In this document: positions 17,280-25,701 of the stretch, one piece after another
Position numbering within the stretch: the first letter of the stretch is position 1
Layout: every line of letters begins with the position of its first letter
NCBI GenBank assembly: GCA_038881635.1
Contig: JAVZPJ010000012.1
Span: 1-33,510 of the forward strand
Origin: Sulfolobales archaeon
Lineage (GTDB): Archaea > Thermoproteota > Thermoprotei_A > Sulfolobales > AG1
Length of the DNA stretch: 33,510 nucleotides
Reading direction: 5' to 3'
Notes under the pieces: generated by a model
The model's database searches: none
What the model was told of the DNA's origin: nothing
Seen by the model: the letters and a program-made list of their open reading frames with translations, nothing else
Translations under genes and position numbers: made by a program

Positions 17280-17562
17280 CCGGTGTTTCTGGTGGAAGCA
17301 TCTAAGGCGTGCTCCTTATAACTACTCTAACGCCCAGCTCTATACCTGCGAGAACGCGTGGGTAAGAAGATTAGGTGCTATTCGGAAGCGGTTGTAAGGC
17401 GGGTGTCGGACAACCCAGTTCTCTACGCCGTGGTTGAAGCGGTTTTCACAGCGGTAGACCCTGCACTCGAGCGAGGTCGGGAGACTGGTCGGTGTATCCC
17501 GTGAGCATGCGTATAACTTCCTAGCGAAGCTTGAGTACTCTCCTACTGCTGAAAACCCTCTT

Positions 17563-18879
17563 CTACCTGTAGTTTGAGAATCTCACTTCGTAAAGCATTG
17601 GGTCGTTGTTCGCAAACCACCAGTAGTACCATGCTGTAGTGCTCCCGCTTACGTCTCTGACTCTGAGGTAGGGGGTTGTGTATATCTGGTCATATCTGCC
17701 AGCTTTGTAGAGATTCACTGTGAGTGTGAAAACGCCGAATGTGAAACTAAAGCTCACACTTGTACCTACTAGCACTTCATCCGTCTCCTTAGCAGGAGTG
17801 AACCATATTATTCTGTCACCCCACACAGGTTCTCCAGCGTACGAAGGTGCTGGCTCTACGACGCTCAAGTACTCCTTCTCGTAAGGAGTAATAGGATACA
17901 GTGATTCGCTTCTCTGAATATCTTTAACCTTTAGCGGGTAGATGATCCAGTAGAGTTCTCCTATTCCTGCAAAGCCATCGTAGCTCGTGTACCACTTCTC
18001 GTACCTGTACAGCACGCTGAAGTAGACTCTATCTCTAAACCTACCTGAAAGGCTTGCTGTCTCTCCTGAAACCCAGCTGGTTGTCAGCCTCTTCCCAGCA
18101 CTACTCCACTGCTGCGGTGTATCGCGCTCGCAGACCACGGGGCAGTATGCTGAATCCCAGTAAGCCTCTAGATATACTGCTGATGGCTTAGCCTCCCCCT
18201 CCCCTTTCACTCCGAAGGCTGTTTCAAGGCCTGGTAGCGAGTATAGGTATGGTCCTCTAACCAAAGTAATGCACTCAGCAGCTTCAAGAGCGCCTGGTGG
18301 TGGAGTGACAGAGTAGAAGTTGCAGAGAAGAGGGTTGGTTGAGGAGCCACCTCCGCCATCTATTGTATAATACGATGGATACCTCTCTCCGGGTTTTTCC
18401 TCGAACTTTACCTCGACTACATGCGTTGTTACAAGGCTTATCGGGTAAACTTCGTGTATTCTACCGTATCTGAGTGCTGTGCCACCCTTCTTGCAGAGCA
18501 CTACGATGAGATATTCAACAGGCTCGTAGTACTCAACCTTGTATTCTCCTTTCTCGATTCTCGCCTTCGCAACTATTGCCGCGTGAAGCTCTTTGACAAC
18601 CACTGTATCCCCTCGCCTGTGAAGACCTGCGTAGACCTGCTCACTGAAGCCTGTCTCCGTCGGCCTGTACGGTGTCGGTAGTTTTCTGACGTGAACTGTG
18701 CACAGCTCTGCTTGAACTGGTGGTATGTGTATCTCCAGCTTAACCATGATCTTTGGTTCTCCGGATAACCAGCTGTTGAAGACAACAGCGAGATCATCTT
18801 GGTAAATGTAGACAATGGCTAGAGGAGTCACAAGAGATGCGATCAACAAATAGGCAAACAATGTCTTCGCAGGAAACAC
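17563..18879 (-). CDS. Orphan exported or membrane-anchored protein of unknown function
   Basis: 438 residues. GTG start, then a single N-terminal hydrophobic segment (residues 5-26, TLFAYLLIASLVTPLAIVYI) acting as signal anchor. The rest is beta-rich with many Tyr, Trp, Val and Pro and a Gly-Ser stretch (DGGGGSSTN), as in extracellular or S-layer-associated proteins. Five to seven cysteines are scattered, two close together (YCPVVC). I do not recognise a family. Codon use is unlike neighbouring genes: more C- and G-ending codons and fewer runs of AGA and CTA. A TATA-like ATATATT (18908-18914) lies about 30 bases upstream, so the mRNA is nearly leaderless. It stands alone between two gene-poor stretches, which suggests a transferred or fast-evolving gene. 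Surface display is inferred. Confidence 0.65.
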   Translation of the reverse strand: MFPAKTLFAYLLIASLVTPLAIVYIYQDDLAVVFNSWLSGEPKIMVKLEIHIPPVQAELCTVHVRKLPTPYRPTETGFSEQVYAGLHRRGDTVVVKELHAAIVAKARIEKGEYKVEYYEPVEYLIVVLCKKGGTALRYGRIHEVYPISLVTTHVVEVKFEEKPGERYPSYYTIDGGGGSSTNPLLCNFYSVTPPPGALEAAECITLVRGPYLYSLPGLETAFGVKGEGEAKPSAVYLEAYWDSAYCPVVCERDTPQQWSSAGKRLTTSWVSGETASLSGRFRDRVYFSVLYRYEKWYTSYDGFAGIGELYWIIYPLKVKDIQRSESLYPITPYEKEYLSVVEPAPSYAGEPVWGDRIIWFTPAKETDEVLVGTSVSFSFTFGVFTLTVNLYKAGRYDQIYTTPYLRVRDVSGSTTAWYYWWFANNDPMLYEVRFSNYR

Positions 18880-19307
18880 CCTAATTAAAAACTTAGGTTC
18901 TTCCGGGTAATATATCCTACATCTCCACGGTACGAAAGCTGAGTTATACAGACAACCCTATTACATTGCAATGCTTCTCGCCGAGTGATTGACGAGTGCT
19001 GGAGAGCGAGCTAGGTGAATTCACGAATGCTGAGGAAACCGTAGATACTTGAAGGATTCACAATCAGCTTAGACTCTACCACCCTACTTCCACCTTCTCA
19101 AAAGGAGGTCTGCACACTTCGATTCGATGGACTACAAGCTTTCTACAGTAGACGCAGTTGTTTGCATTTAGAAGGAATATATATGTTTAATTCATGCCCT
19201 TTAAAAATACTTTTACGATTGTTAAGTAAGGCTCTCGATATTTTAAGACACGTTACCTCTCCTACCATCATGGAATTATAAGTGTTGAAATGCGATCAAA
19301 ATATACT
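18880..19307. other. Gene-poor stretch of 428 bases between exported protein and ABC operon
   Basis: No open frame with a credible start or motif is seen. It contains the promoter of the exported protein at its left edge, a hairpin-like sequence ACCTTCT-CAAA-AGGAGGT at 19092-19109 (one mismatch), and AT-rich DNA from about 19170. The ABC ATPase gene ends at 19308 and its transcript would run through here, so the AT-rich part may stop it. The ten bases AGGAGGTCTG at 19103-19112 recur at 23799-23808 beyond the other end of the operon. Confidence 0.45.
18908..18914 (-). promoter_or_regulatory. TATA-like box of the orphan exported protein gene
   Basis: On the minus strand GGATATATTAC lies about 32 bases before the GTG start, leaving a leader of only a few bases. 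No ribosome-binding site precedes the GTG, in line with leaderless translation. Confidence 0.4.
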
Positions 19308-20423
19308 TTATTTTTCATTAACACGTTTGATTAATTCCGTCAGTTTTTGCAAATACTCACCAGTTTTTTTGTCGAAAATCCGTACATTTTTCCAGTTGAA
19401 TTTCAAATAAACTGGTTCACCGCTTTGAACTGAAATTTCTCTTAATGTTTTAGCTTTGATTATATTATCTCCAAGTTTAATGTCAACAATAAACTCTGAG
19501 CCAAGCGTTTCTACTACATATACTACTCCTTTAATACTCTCATCTACTGGTTTCTCAGAGACTTCAATGTGTTCCGGTCTAATTCCCAGGTATATTTTAT
19601 TTTCGCTAACAAGCTCTTTAAATTCTCCTGGAATTTTAATATTGAATCCTTGGCAATCTAGAATTTCTGATGTAACATTACACTCAATAACATTCATTGG
19701 AGGAGACCCAACGAATGTAGCAACAAACACATGCTTTGGGGTCTCATATATCTCCTTAGGTGTTCCAATTTGAATTATTCGGCCCTTATTCATAACAGCT
19801 ACTCGGTCAGCTAATGTTAATGCCTCGACCTGATCATGCGTAACATAAATAGTTGTTATGCCGAGGTCCTTCTGAAGTTTTTTGAGTTCTGCTCTTACCT
19901 GAACTCTAATTAGCGCGTCAAGATTAGAAAGAGGTTCGTCCATGAGCCATACTTTTGGTTCCACCACGAGAGCTCTCGCTAATGCTACCCTTTGCTGTTG
20001 ACCTCCGCTTAATTGCATGGGTTTTCGTTCAAGAAGTTCTTCGATCCCTAACATCTCTGAAACTCTATGAACCCTTTCCCTTATCTCCTCTTTGCTCAGT
20101 CTAAGCTTCTTTTTCCTAACAACAAGTGGGAAAGCTATATTATCAAATACAGTCATGTGAGGGTATAATGCGTAATCCTGAAAAACCATTGCTACATCTC
20201 TTTCTCCTGGCTCTAAGTATGTAACATCTCTTCCATCAATTACTACTTTACCTTCATCTGGATAAACAAGGCCGGCTATTATACGTAGTGTGGTAGTTTT
20301 ACCACATCCAGAAGGACCTAGCAGGACGATAAATTCTCCCCTACCGACACTTAGGTTGACCTTATCAACAGCAAGGCTTCTTCCATATTTCTTAGTAATA
20401 TTAACTAGCTCGAGATATGTCAC
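19308..20423 (-). CDS. CUT1-type sugar ABC transporter ATP-binding protein (MalK/UgpC-like)
   Basis: 371 residues. Walker A GPSGCGKTT near 36-44, Q-loop in MVFQDYALYP, signature LSGGQQQRVALARAL, Walker B VWLMDEPLSNLD and the switch histidine in VTHDQ are all intact. The C-terminal 130 residues form the TOBE/OB domain typical of MalK (GIRPEHIEVSE). It powers import by the two upstream-encoded permeases at the inner face of the membrane. The GTG start overlaps the TGA stop of the preceding permease gene by four bases (GTGA), so translation is coupled. It is the last gene of the operon. The sugar cannot be told from the ATPase. Confidence 0.93.
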   Translation of the reverse strand: MTYLELVNITKKYGRSLAVDKVNLSVGRGEFIVLLGPSGCGKTTTLRIIAGLVYPDEGKVVIDGRDVTYLEPGERDVAMVFQDYALYPHMTVFDNIAFPLVVRKKKLRLSKEEIRERVHRVSEMLGIEELLERKPMQLSGGQQQRVALARALVVEPKVWLMDEPLSNLDALIRVQVRAELKKLQKDLGITTIYVTHDQVEALTLADRVAVMNKGRIIQIGTPKEIYETPKHVFVATFVGSPPMNVIECNVTSEILDCQGFNIKIPGEFKELVSENKIYLGIRPEHIEVSEKPVDESIKGVVYVVETLGSEFIVDIKLGDNIIKAKTLREISVQSGEPVYLKFNWKNVRIFDKKTGEYLQKLTELIKRVNEK

Positions 20424-21286
20424 CTTTTAACACCCCAACCAGCTACTCCTCTAACATAGTATTTGTTAAACACTATGTAGATAATTAATGGTACACTCAT
20501 TGTGATGATTGATCCTGCAGATAATAAACCCCAATCAACCATATACTCACCTTTAATAGCTATAACTTTCTGTGTTGCTACCTGAAGATTTTTATCTACT
20601 AGGAAAACTAATGCATAGAATAGGTCGTTCCACACCCATGTAAATTGCATGATAAAAGCAGTTATCAGAGCTGGTTTGCTCAAAGGCAAGATTATTCTTG
20701 AAAAAATAGTCCAGTCTTTAGCTCCAAAAACTCTTGCTGCCTCGGCTAAACTACTTGGAAGCAAACGGAAATAATTCCTCAACAAGAAAGTTGACCAGGC
20801 GATTCCCCATGCACTATGCAATAATATAAGGCCTAAAAGAGTATTATAAAGACCTGTTTCAAAATACAGGAAGTACAGTGGGACTATAGATAATTGTTGA
20901 GGTACCATCATTATAAACAGTATTAGCGTAAACAGAAGTGCCTTCAACCTAAAATCAAACTGTGTGAACGCATACGCTGCTAGTGCAGCCGCAAAAACCG
21001 GGATGAAAGTACTCAGTGAGGCGACTATGAAAGAGTTTCTTAATCCAGTACCTAGGTCATAGGTTGGATCTGTTAAGACATTTAGATAATTGGCGAAAGT
21101 TAGATCTAAAGGATTAAGCGGTCTTAACCATCCTTCCACAATTACTGATCTATAAGGTAAAACAGAGACCAGAAATATACCATAAAAAGGTAGAATCCAG
21201 AGTACTGCAAGCATCCACACCGCTATATTAATTAAAATAGTCACAATTATTGATCTATATCTCATTCTTAATTTCATTCCTATCAT
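20420..21286 (-). CDS. ABC sugar transporter permease (MalG-like)
   Basis: 288 residues with six membrane helices. The cytoplasmic EAA loop reads SLAEAARVFGAKDWTIFSRIILPLSKP, with the conserved glycine and the IxLP end, which docks the ATPase. The N-terminal helix and ILPFYGIFLVSVLPY match MalG-type subunits. The ATG overlaps the TGA stop of the first permease gene (ATGA). It forms a heterodimer with that subunit to make the membrane channel. Confidence 0.9.
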   Translation of the reverse strand: MIGMKLRMRYRSIIVTILINIAVWMLAVLWILPFYGIFLVSVLPYRSVIVEGWLRPLNPLDLTFANYLNVLTDPTYDLGTGLRNSFIVASLSTFIPVFAAALAAYAFTQFDFRLKALLFTLILFIMMVPQQLSIVPLYFLYFETGLYNTLLGLILLHSAWGIAWSTFLLRNYFRLLPSSLAEAARVFGAKDWTIFSRIILPLSKPALITAFIMQFTWVWNDLFYALVFLVDKNLQVATQKVIAIKGEYMVDWGLLSAGSIITMSVPLIIYIVFNKYYVRGVAGWGVKR

Positions 21287-22170
21287 TCTCTCAGCCTCTT
21301 AATGGCAAGCAGTATTATTGGAGTAGTAAAAATTGTTAGTAAAACAGCAACAGTAGACGCCTTATAGTAGTCTATATCTCGCACGAAATAATCATACATT
21401 ACAACTGCAAGAACATTGCTCGCACCCAAAGGACCTCCTTTCGTTGAACCCCATACAAAATCGAATATTTTCATGTCCCACAAGGCGGTCATTACAACAA
21501 CCACAAGAATAACAGGTTTTAGCTCGGGAACAATAATACGCCAAAAAATGGTCCACGAAGATGCAGCAAAAACCTTCGCTGCATCTATGTGGCTTTGAGG
21601 TATAGCTTCAAGACCAGCAGATAAAACCGTTACGGCAAAACCCATCCAGAGCCAGATGGAGCCTAATATAAGGCCCCATAATGCTAGATCCCTGTAAAGC
21701 AACCATGATTTAGATAAGTTGTTAAAGCCTAGGTAGCCAAATATCATTGGAAAGACTCCAATTCGTTCGGAGAACATAAACATTGTTAAAAGTCCTCCTA
21801 CAGCTGGTGGTATGACCATTCCAAGAAACATTACAGCCTTTATCAATGTTCCACCTTTTACATAGAATTTCAATAAGTATGCCAATATGAGACCTCCAAT
21901 TGTTATAACTGGAACATGTATAGCCATCCATAGCAAATTATGAATTAACGCACCCCACGGAGGAGTAGAGGAAAAAGAGCTAGGGAGAATAGCTTTAATG
22001 GGACTGGTGGCCGTTAAAACGCTAATATAATTATCTAGCGTAAATGAAGACGATTTTTTGTCTATAAAACTTAGGATAGTTGTATAGATAATTGGATAAA
22101 TCACAAAGATAGATACGAGTATAAGTGCGGGAAGAAGGAAAAAATAAGGTCTTAAGATCCTTCCATTCAT
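21283..22170 (-). CDS. ABC sugar transporter permease (MalF-like)
   Basis: 295 residues, six membrane helices starting with PYFFLLPALILVSIFVIYPI, a hallmark opening of MalF/UgpA-type subunits. The EAA loop is AIPQSHIDAAKVFAASSWTIFWRIIVPELKP, with alanine in place of the usual glycine. It begins 16 bases after the binding-protein stop codon. It lacks the large periplasmic insertion of bacterial MalF, as usual for CUT1 transporters outside maltose systems. Confidence 0.9.
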   Translation of the reverse strand: MNGRILRPYFFLLPALILVSIFVIYPIIYTTILSFIDKKSSSFTLDNYISVLTATSPIKAILPSSFSSTPPWGALIHNLLWMAIHVPVITIGGLILAYLLKFYVKGGTLIKAVMFLGMVIPPAVGGLLTMFMFSERIGVFPMIFGYLGFNNLSKSWLLYRDLALWGLILGSIWLWMGFAVTVLSAGLEAIPQSHIDAAKVFAASSWTIFWRIIVPELKPVILVVVVMTALWDMKIFDFVWGSTKGGPLGASNVLAVVMYDYFVRDIDYYKASTVAVLLTIFTTPIILLAIKRLRE

Positions 22171-22186
22171 TTCATTTCCCAGTCTA

Positions 22187-23512
22187 TCATCTCTTGGGAT
22201 ATTGTTGGGTCAGCGTATCCAACATTTCACTCCATATGTTCGGATTAATGAATAGCGTTTTACAGTAATCCCAGAACAGTCTCTGCCAATCACCGCCGAT
22301 AGTGTCATCCATATCTGGGACGAACTTAATTTGACCCGTAGCAACCTTTTGATATAGTTCCCTAAAGATCGGGTACACTTTTTCAGGATCAGCTTTAGTC
22401 CAAGTAGGCACTCTTCCAGCTGGATACGAAGCCATAATCTCTTGGCCAGTCGTTGCTAAGAACTTCAAGAAATCCATTACTATGGGCTTTATTTCTGGTG
22501 GTATATACTTAGGGACGAATAAGAAGTCTACGTTACCTATCATATCCGGTTTCCCAGGTAATATGAAGAAATCAACGTCATTAGGATCATCTACCATTGG
22601 TAATAGAAACGATCCAAGCGGGTATATACCGTATTCCCCTGCCCACCAATACTCCCTAGCCGCCGTCCACTCTATAGGTTCGCTGAAGTATCCGGCTCTA
22701 ATAAGCGGGACAAGTTCATCTCTAAAAATAGCTTGTACCTGGGGATCATTGAATTTAATGGTGCCTCTAGTTAACCCACTATGTAGTTCAGCACCTCCAA
22801 ACGCTAGTATGAATGATTCAACGATATCGCTTTCCGGCCAACCCACACCGTCTCCAACAATGATTGCCTTCTTTGGTCCGAGAATCTTTGTTAAATTATT
22901 TAGAAGAGTTATGAATTCATCCCAAGTATTAGGTTTCGTTAGGTTATGAGCTTGGAAGAACGATTTTCTATACCAGTAAAGTTCTTTAAAGTATAGACCT
23001 ATTGGAATACCGTAAACTTTTCCTTCGTATGTTACTAATCGAACGTAGTCAGATAGAAACTCGTTGACTGGCACATACGTGCTAAGATCCTCTAGATGTC
23101 CTCTCTTTGCTAGTTCAAGGACAAACCACGACCACGGTGTGATCATTATTTCAGCAGGATACCTCTTGGCTTCTAATTGAGCTGGAAGTATGGCTGCAAG
23201 ATCCTCAGCTCTATAAACTACATATTCTATCTCGACATTTGGATTTCTACGAAGATATTCATTTACTGCGGCATCAAATGGTTCTCGCTCCTTACCCGTC
23301 CATCCAATACTGACAGTGATCTTCACTTTACCAGGTGGAGTGACTGTAGGTGTTTGAGTAGGAGTCTGAGCGATCGTTATATACCTTGTTTCCGTAACCG
23401 TTTCCTTAACTGGCGGCAGTGTGACAAGACCTATGCCATAACCAGCTAGTATACCTACTATTAATACTACTATAACCAGTATGAGAGACACTTTCTTCAT
23501 TATAAAACTCAT
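22187..23512 (-). CDS. Extracellular sugar-binding protein of the ABC transporter (family 1)
   Basis: 441 residues. The N-terminus has KK followed by a hydrophobic segment (VSLILVIVVLIVGILAGYGIG) and then a Thr/Pro-rich linker (AQTPTQTPTVTPPG), the usual way crenarchaeal binding proteins are anchored and glycosylated outside the cell. The mature part follows family 1 solute-binding proteins: KITVSIGWTGKEREPFDAAV, PAEIMITPWSWFVLELAKRG, and a C-terminal lobe with FLKFLATTGQEIMASYPAGR. ATG at 23512 has an AAGGTG site 8 bases upstream. It heads the operon, as the most strongly expressed component. Likely ligands are oligosaccharides or glycerol phosphate; not determinable. Confidence 0.92.
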   Translation of the reverse strand: MSFIMKKVSLILVIVVLIVGILAGYGIGLVTLPPVKETVTETRYITIAQTPTQTPTVTPPGKVKITVSIGWTGKEREPFDAAVNEYLRRNPNVEIEYVVYRAEDLAAILPAQLEAKRYPAEIMITPWSWFVLELAKRGHLEDLSTYVPVNEFLSDYVRLVTYEGKVYGIPIGLYFKELYWYRKSFFQAHNLTKPNTWDEFITLLNNLTKILGPKKAIIVGDGVGWPESDIVESFILAFGGAELHSGLTRGTIKFNDPQVQAIFRDELVPLIRAGYFSEPIEWTAAREYWWAGEYGIYPLGSFLLPMVDDPNDVDFFILPGKPDMIGNVDFLFVPKYIPPEIKPIVMDFLKFLATTGQEIMASYPAGRVPTWTKADPEKVYPIFRELYQKVATGQIKFVPDMDDTIGGDWQRLFWDYCKTLFINPNIWSEMLDTLTQQYPKR

Positions 23513-23594
23513 ATTATTGACACCTTCACTTTGAATGAAGTCACATAAATAATAAACTTTTACTTAACATGAATGCATAAATAATTAAATGATC

Positions 23595-23620
23595 ATTATC
23601 GCTACGACTAGCATGATAAT
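23595..23620. promoter_or_regulatory. Imperfect inverted repeat upstream of the ABC operon
   Basis: ATTATCGCTA at 23595-23604 and TAGC-AT-GATAAT at 23609-23620 pair around a CGAC centre with a two-base bulge. It lies about 85 bases before the binding-protein start, next to AT-rich promoter DNA, where an archaeal regulator could sit. No regulator gene is adjacent. Confidence 0.4.
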
Positions 23621-23643
23621 TTACTTTTTTAAATTAAAGATTG

Positions 23644-23678
23644 TTTATAAGAGAGTCCTACATGAGCTCTCTTATAAA
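23644..23678. repeat. Perfect 12-bp inverted repeat with 11-bp spacer
   Basis: TTTATAAGAGAG (23644-23655) and CTCTCTTATAAA (23667-23678) are exact reverse complements. The strength of the match makes chance unlikely in 350 bases. It lies about 130 bases before the ABC operon start and could be an operator, a hairpin terminator for plus-strand transcripts or an element end. Confidence 0.65.
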
Positions 23679-23776
23679 TAATTAAAACATGTAAAACATT
23701 TATTGTTGTCCACGTGGGGACTCTCTGTAAATCGATCCCCATTCAAGCTGAGCGAGTGATAAGCTTACAACCCAAA

Positions 23777-23808
23777 GCCTCATCCTCTGAGGCAGGGGAG
23801 GAGGTCTG
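23777..23808 (+). mobile_element. Hairpin plus GGGGAGGAGG motif, possible right-end remnant of an IS200/IS605-type element
   Basis: GCCTCA-TCCTC-TGAGGC (23777-23793) is a perfect 6-bp hairpin followed at once by AGGGGAGGAGGTCTG. Archaeal IS605/TnpB elements commonly end with a short GC-rich hairpin followed by a GGGG(A)GGAGG run just after the tnpB stop. The plus frame through about 23708-23830 is open but carries no recognisable TnpB zinc-ribbon, and no tnpA or tnpB is present. This would be a scar only. Call is by resemblance. Confidence 0.3.
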
Positions 23809-23882
23809 TCGGATATCTGATGATTCTTCTTATACGGAGGAGATGTGATCATGAATGTTTTGAATCTTCTGATGCATTGTTC

Positions 23883-24560
23883 TCAGGATTTATATAGTGA
23901 TCTGTATGTTCTCTCGTTTATCTTCTCTAGGATCTTCTTTCTCTCAAGCATGTTGAGAGCTTCTTCTAGATATAAATCATCGGGTGTGTATCCATACCAT
24001 TCTTTGAATGATGAGATTATCTCTTCTAAGTTCCATAAGCTTTTGCTACTATTCTCCTTGATTATTCTTGATATGAACTGGCTGAGATCTTCAACACGAG
24101 TCCATGGGTATTGGAACCAGATCCATTCTCTGACTTCTATGTAGTAGTAGTCTGGTTTGAATTTTGCTACAGAACTTATCCACTGAAGAGCTGCTATTCT
24201 AAGTTCTTCAGGCTTCCAGTTCTTCTGCACGTATTCTCTTGCTAGAAGTAGTGATTCTCCTGTGTCTACTATATCATCTACTAGTAGAGCTTTCAATCCT
24301 CTCAGATCTACTGTGTAGGGGAATTTTATTATAGCTCTCTCAGAAGCTTTAGCCGCTTCAGTCCAGTGCTGGCTCTGGAGAGATAGAAGGTTCTCGACAC
24401 CTAGAAAATCACATATAAGTCTTGCAGGAACATAACCTCCTCGAGCTATAGCTATCACGACATCTGGAATCCATCCTGATTCGAGGATTTTCCTAGCCAG
24501 ACCTCTGCTCCACTCTACGATGTCATTCCATGAAACCTGTTTAACTGGTATTCGAGCCAA
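23883..24560 (-). CDS. PRPP-dependent phosphoribosyltransferase (purine salvage type) with C-terminal extension
   Basis: 225 residues. The PRPP loop is LLVDDIVDTGESL near residues 90-102, the pyrophosphate loop region ARGGYVPARLICD precedes it, and the WNDIVEWSRGLA start fits archaeal hypoxanthine/guanine-type transferases (COG2236-like). It would join a purine base to PRPP in salvage. Residues 170-225, from SLWNLEEIISSFKEWYG to ERTYRSLYKS, form a helical tail that resembles a small winged helix and is not part of the catalytic fold. Start is TTG at 24558-24560 and a TATA-like TTTAAAAA lies about 35 bases upstream. Base preference is unknown. Confidence 0.85.
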   Translation of the reverse strand: MARIPVKQVSWNDIVEWSRGLARKILESGWIPDVVIAIARGGYVPARLICDFLGVENLLSLQSQHWTEAAKASERAIIKFPYTVDLRGLKALLVDDIVDTGESLLLAREYVQKNWKPEELRIAALQWISSVAKFKPDYYYIEVREWIWFQYPWTRVEDLSQFISRIIKENSSKSLWNLEEIISSFKEWYGYTPDDLYLEEALNMLERKKILEKINERTYRSLYKS

Positions 24561-24684
24561 TAAAATCCCGAGAAGAAAGATTATCTAGTAGAGTTTTTAA
24601 ATTTTTGAATATGCGTTCTAGAACTCTAAGCTGTCAGCCTCTTCGAGAAAGATCTTTTTAACATGAAAGTGTAAAATTATGATC

Positions 24685-25701
24685 CTATTCTGAGACACCT
24701 AGAATCTTAAAACCTCTCTGAATAATCCATTTAAATGCTGCATCAGCAGCCATAGCACCTTCAGCAGCTGATGTTATTATCTGCTGGAAGTAGTATTTGT
24801 AAGGTCCTCCAGCACAGTCTCCCGCAGCAAATATACCCTCCACACTTGTATAGCCTCCGGGCTTCACCACTACAAGTCCTTTGTCATCTACTTCTAATCC
24901 TATTTTCTTGAAGAAATCTGTAGGAGGTTCACTCCCTATCTCTACGAACACACCTTCTACATCTATTCTTCTCTTCTCACCTGTTCTAAGGTTTGTGACC
25001 AGAGCATACTCAACTTGTTTGCTTCCTCCGATCTCTGTGACAGTACTATTCATTATAATCTCGATCTTATCCGGATTCTGTTCTCTCAGCTTCATAAGTC
25101 TCTCTACATATATTGGAAAAGCTCTGAATCTATCTCCTCTCGTGATTAAATAGATCTTAGATACATAGCCTAGAGCATGTATAGCTCCAGTCACACCACT
25201 ATTACCCCCACCAACGATCGCAATCCTCTTACCCTTGAAGAAGGGGACATCACATACAGTACAATAGCTAACTCCTCTACCAGCGAACTCATCCTCACCC
25301 TTGGCACCAAGCTTCTTTCTCTTAAGACCTGTTGCTAGAATCACTGCTCTACTCAGGTATTTATAACCTTTTCTAGTCTCAACCTCGAAGAATTGATCCT
25401 CTGTTCTTCTAATATCCTCAACACGATCTATTACTATAGATACTCCATGCTTCTCCACATGAGATCTGAATCTCGCCACAAGTTCTGCAGCCTCCACATC
25501 CATGAAACCCGGATAATCATCTACAAGCCCCGCCATTGAAAGCTGACCTCCTAAGGTCTCTCCTATGGCTAGAGTCTTCAACTTGTATCTAGCCGAGTAG
25601 AGAGCTGCTGAAAGTCCTGCAGGTCCTAGACCTACTACTATCACATCATATTCTTGAGATGCAGGTTTAGAGATCTTTCCAAGCCTGAACATTCTCAACA
25701 C
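24685..25701 (-). CDS. trxB: Thioredoxin reductase (NADPH/FAD)
   Basis: 338 residues in the low-molecular-weight TrxB layout: FAD fold VVGLGPAGLSAALYSARY, GETLGGQLSMA, the redox pair CTVC in VSYCTVCDVPFFKG, the NADPH fold IAIVGGGNSGVTGA, and the closing FAD motif FAAGDCAGGPYKYYFQQI. It passes electrons from NAD(P)H to thioredoxin or glutaredoxin-like proteins in the cytoplasm. Three starts compete: GTG 25701, TTG 25698 and ATG 25692; the GAGGTG site favours TTG 25698 by spacing. The ten-residue N-terminal tail is therefore uncertain. It is followed by the phosphoribosyltransferase gene 124 bases on. Confidence 0.93.
   Translation of the reverse strand: MLRMFRLGKISKPASQEYDVIVVGLGPAGLSAALYSARYKLKTLAIGETLGGQLSMAGLVDDYPGFMDVEAAELVARFRSHVEKHGVSIVIDRVEDIRRTEDQFFEVETRKGYKYLSRAVILATGLKRKKLGAKGEDEFAGRGVSYCTVCDVPFFKGKRIAIVGGGNSGVTGAIHALGYVSKIYLITRGDRFRAFPIYVERLMKLREQNPDKIEIIMNSTVTEIGGSKQVEYALVTNLRTGEKRRIDVEGVFVEIGSEPPTDFFKKIGLEVDDKGLVVVKPGGYTSVEGIFAAGDCAGGPYKYYFQQIITSAAEGAMAADAAFKWIIQRGFKILGVSE

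Larger units (their letters stand above)
16946..17562. other. Gene-poor stretch of 617 bases with several inverted and direct repeats
   Basis: No convincing gene is seen. The plus frame from about 17318 to 17505 (reading ALYLRERVGKKIRCYSEAVV) is open but has no start or known motif. GC and sequence texture differ from the flanking genes. Structures present: an 8-bp inverted repeat CAGGTTGC/GCAACCTG at 16999-17006 and 17025-17032; a perfect 14-bp palindrome GTGTCTATAGACAC at 17116-17129; and a 16-base direct repeat with one mismatch, CGATCAAGCCAGCTGA at 17129-17144 and CGATCGAGCCAGCTGA at 17264-17279. It may be decayed coding DNA, a structured RNA or the left part of an inserted element. Confidence 0.5.
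23513..23882. other. Intergenic region of 370 bases upstream of the ABC operon
   Basis: It holds the operon promoter on the minus strand (AT-rich TTTATTATTTAT near 23545-23556, AAGGTG site near 23521), the two inverted repeats and the hairpin described separately. The right edge is the 3' end of the phosphoribosyltransferase gene, whose transcript would end here. A short plus-strand frame at 23845 is only the mirror of that gene. Confidence 0.5.

Noticed and set aside
17318-17505. Open plus frame of about 60 codons resembling protein (YSEAVVRRVSDNPVLYAVVE)
   Set aside because: No good start, no recognised family and it stops soon; kept only as possible decayed coding sequence.
22482-22949. 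155-codon plus-strand frame opposite the sugar-binding protein
   Set aside because: Mirror of a well-supported gene; serine- and proline-rich composition typical of antisense frames.
23845-24144. 99-codon plus-strand frame opposite the phosphoribosyltransferase gene
   Set aside because: Mirror frame of a clear gene on the minus strand, with no motif of its own.
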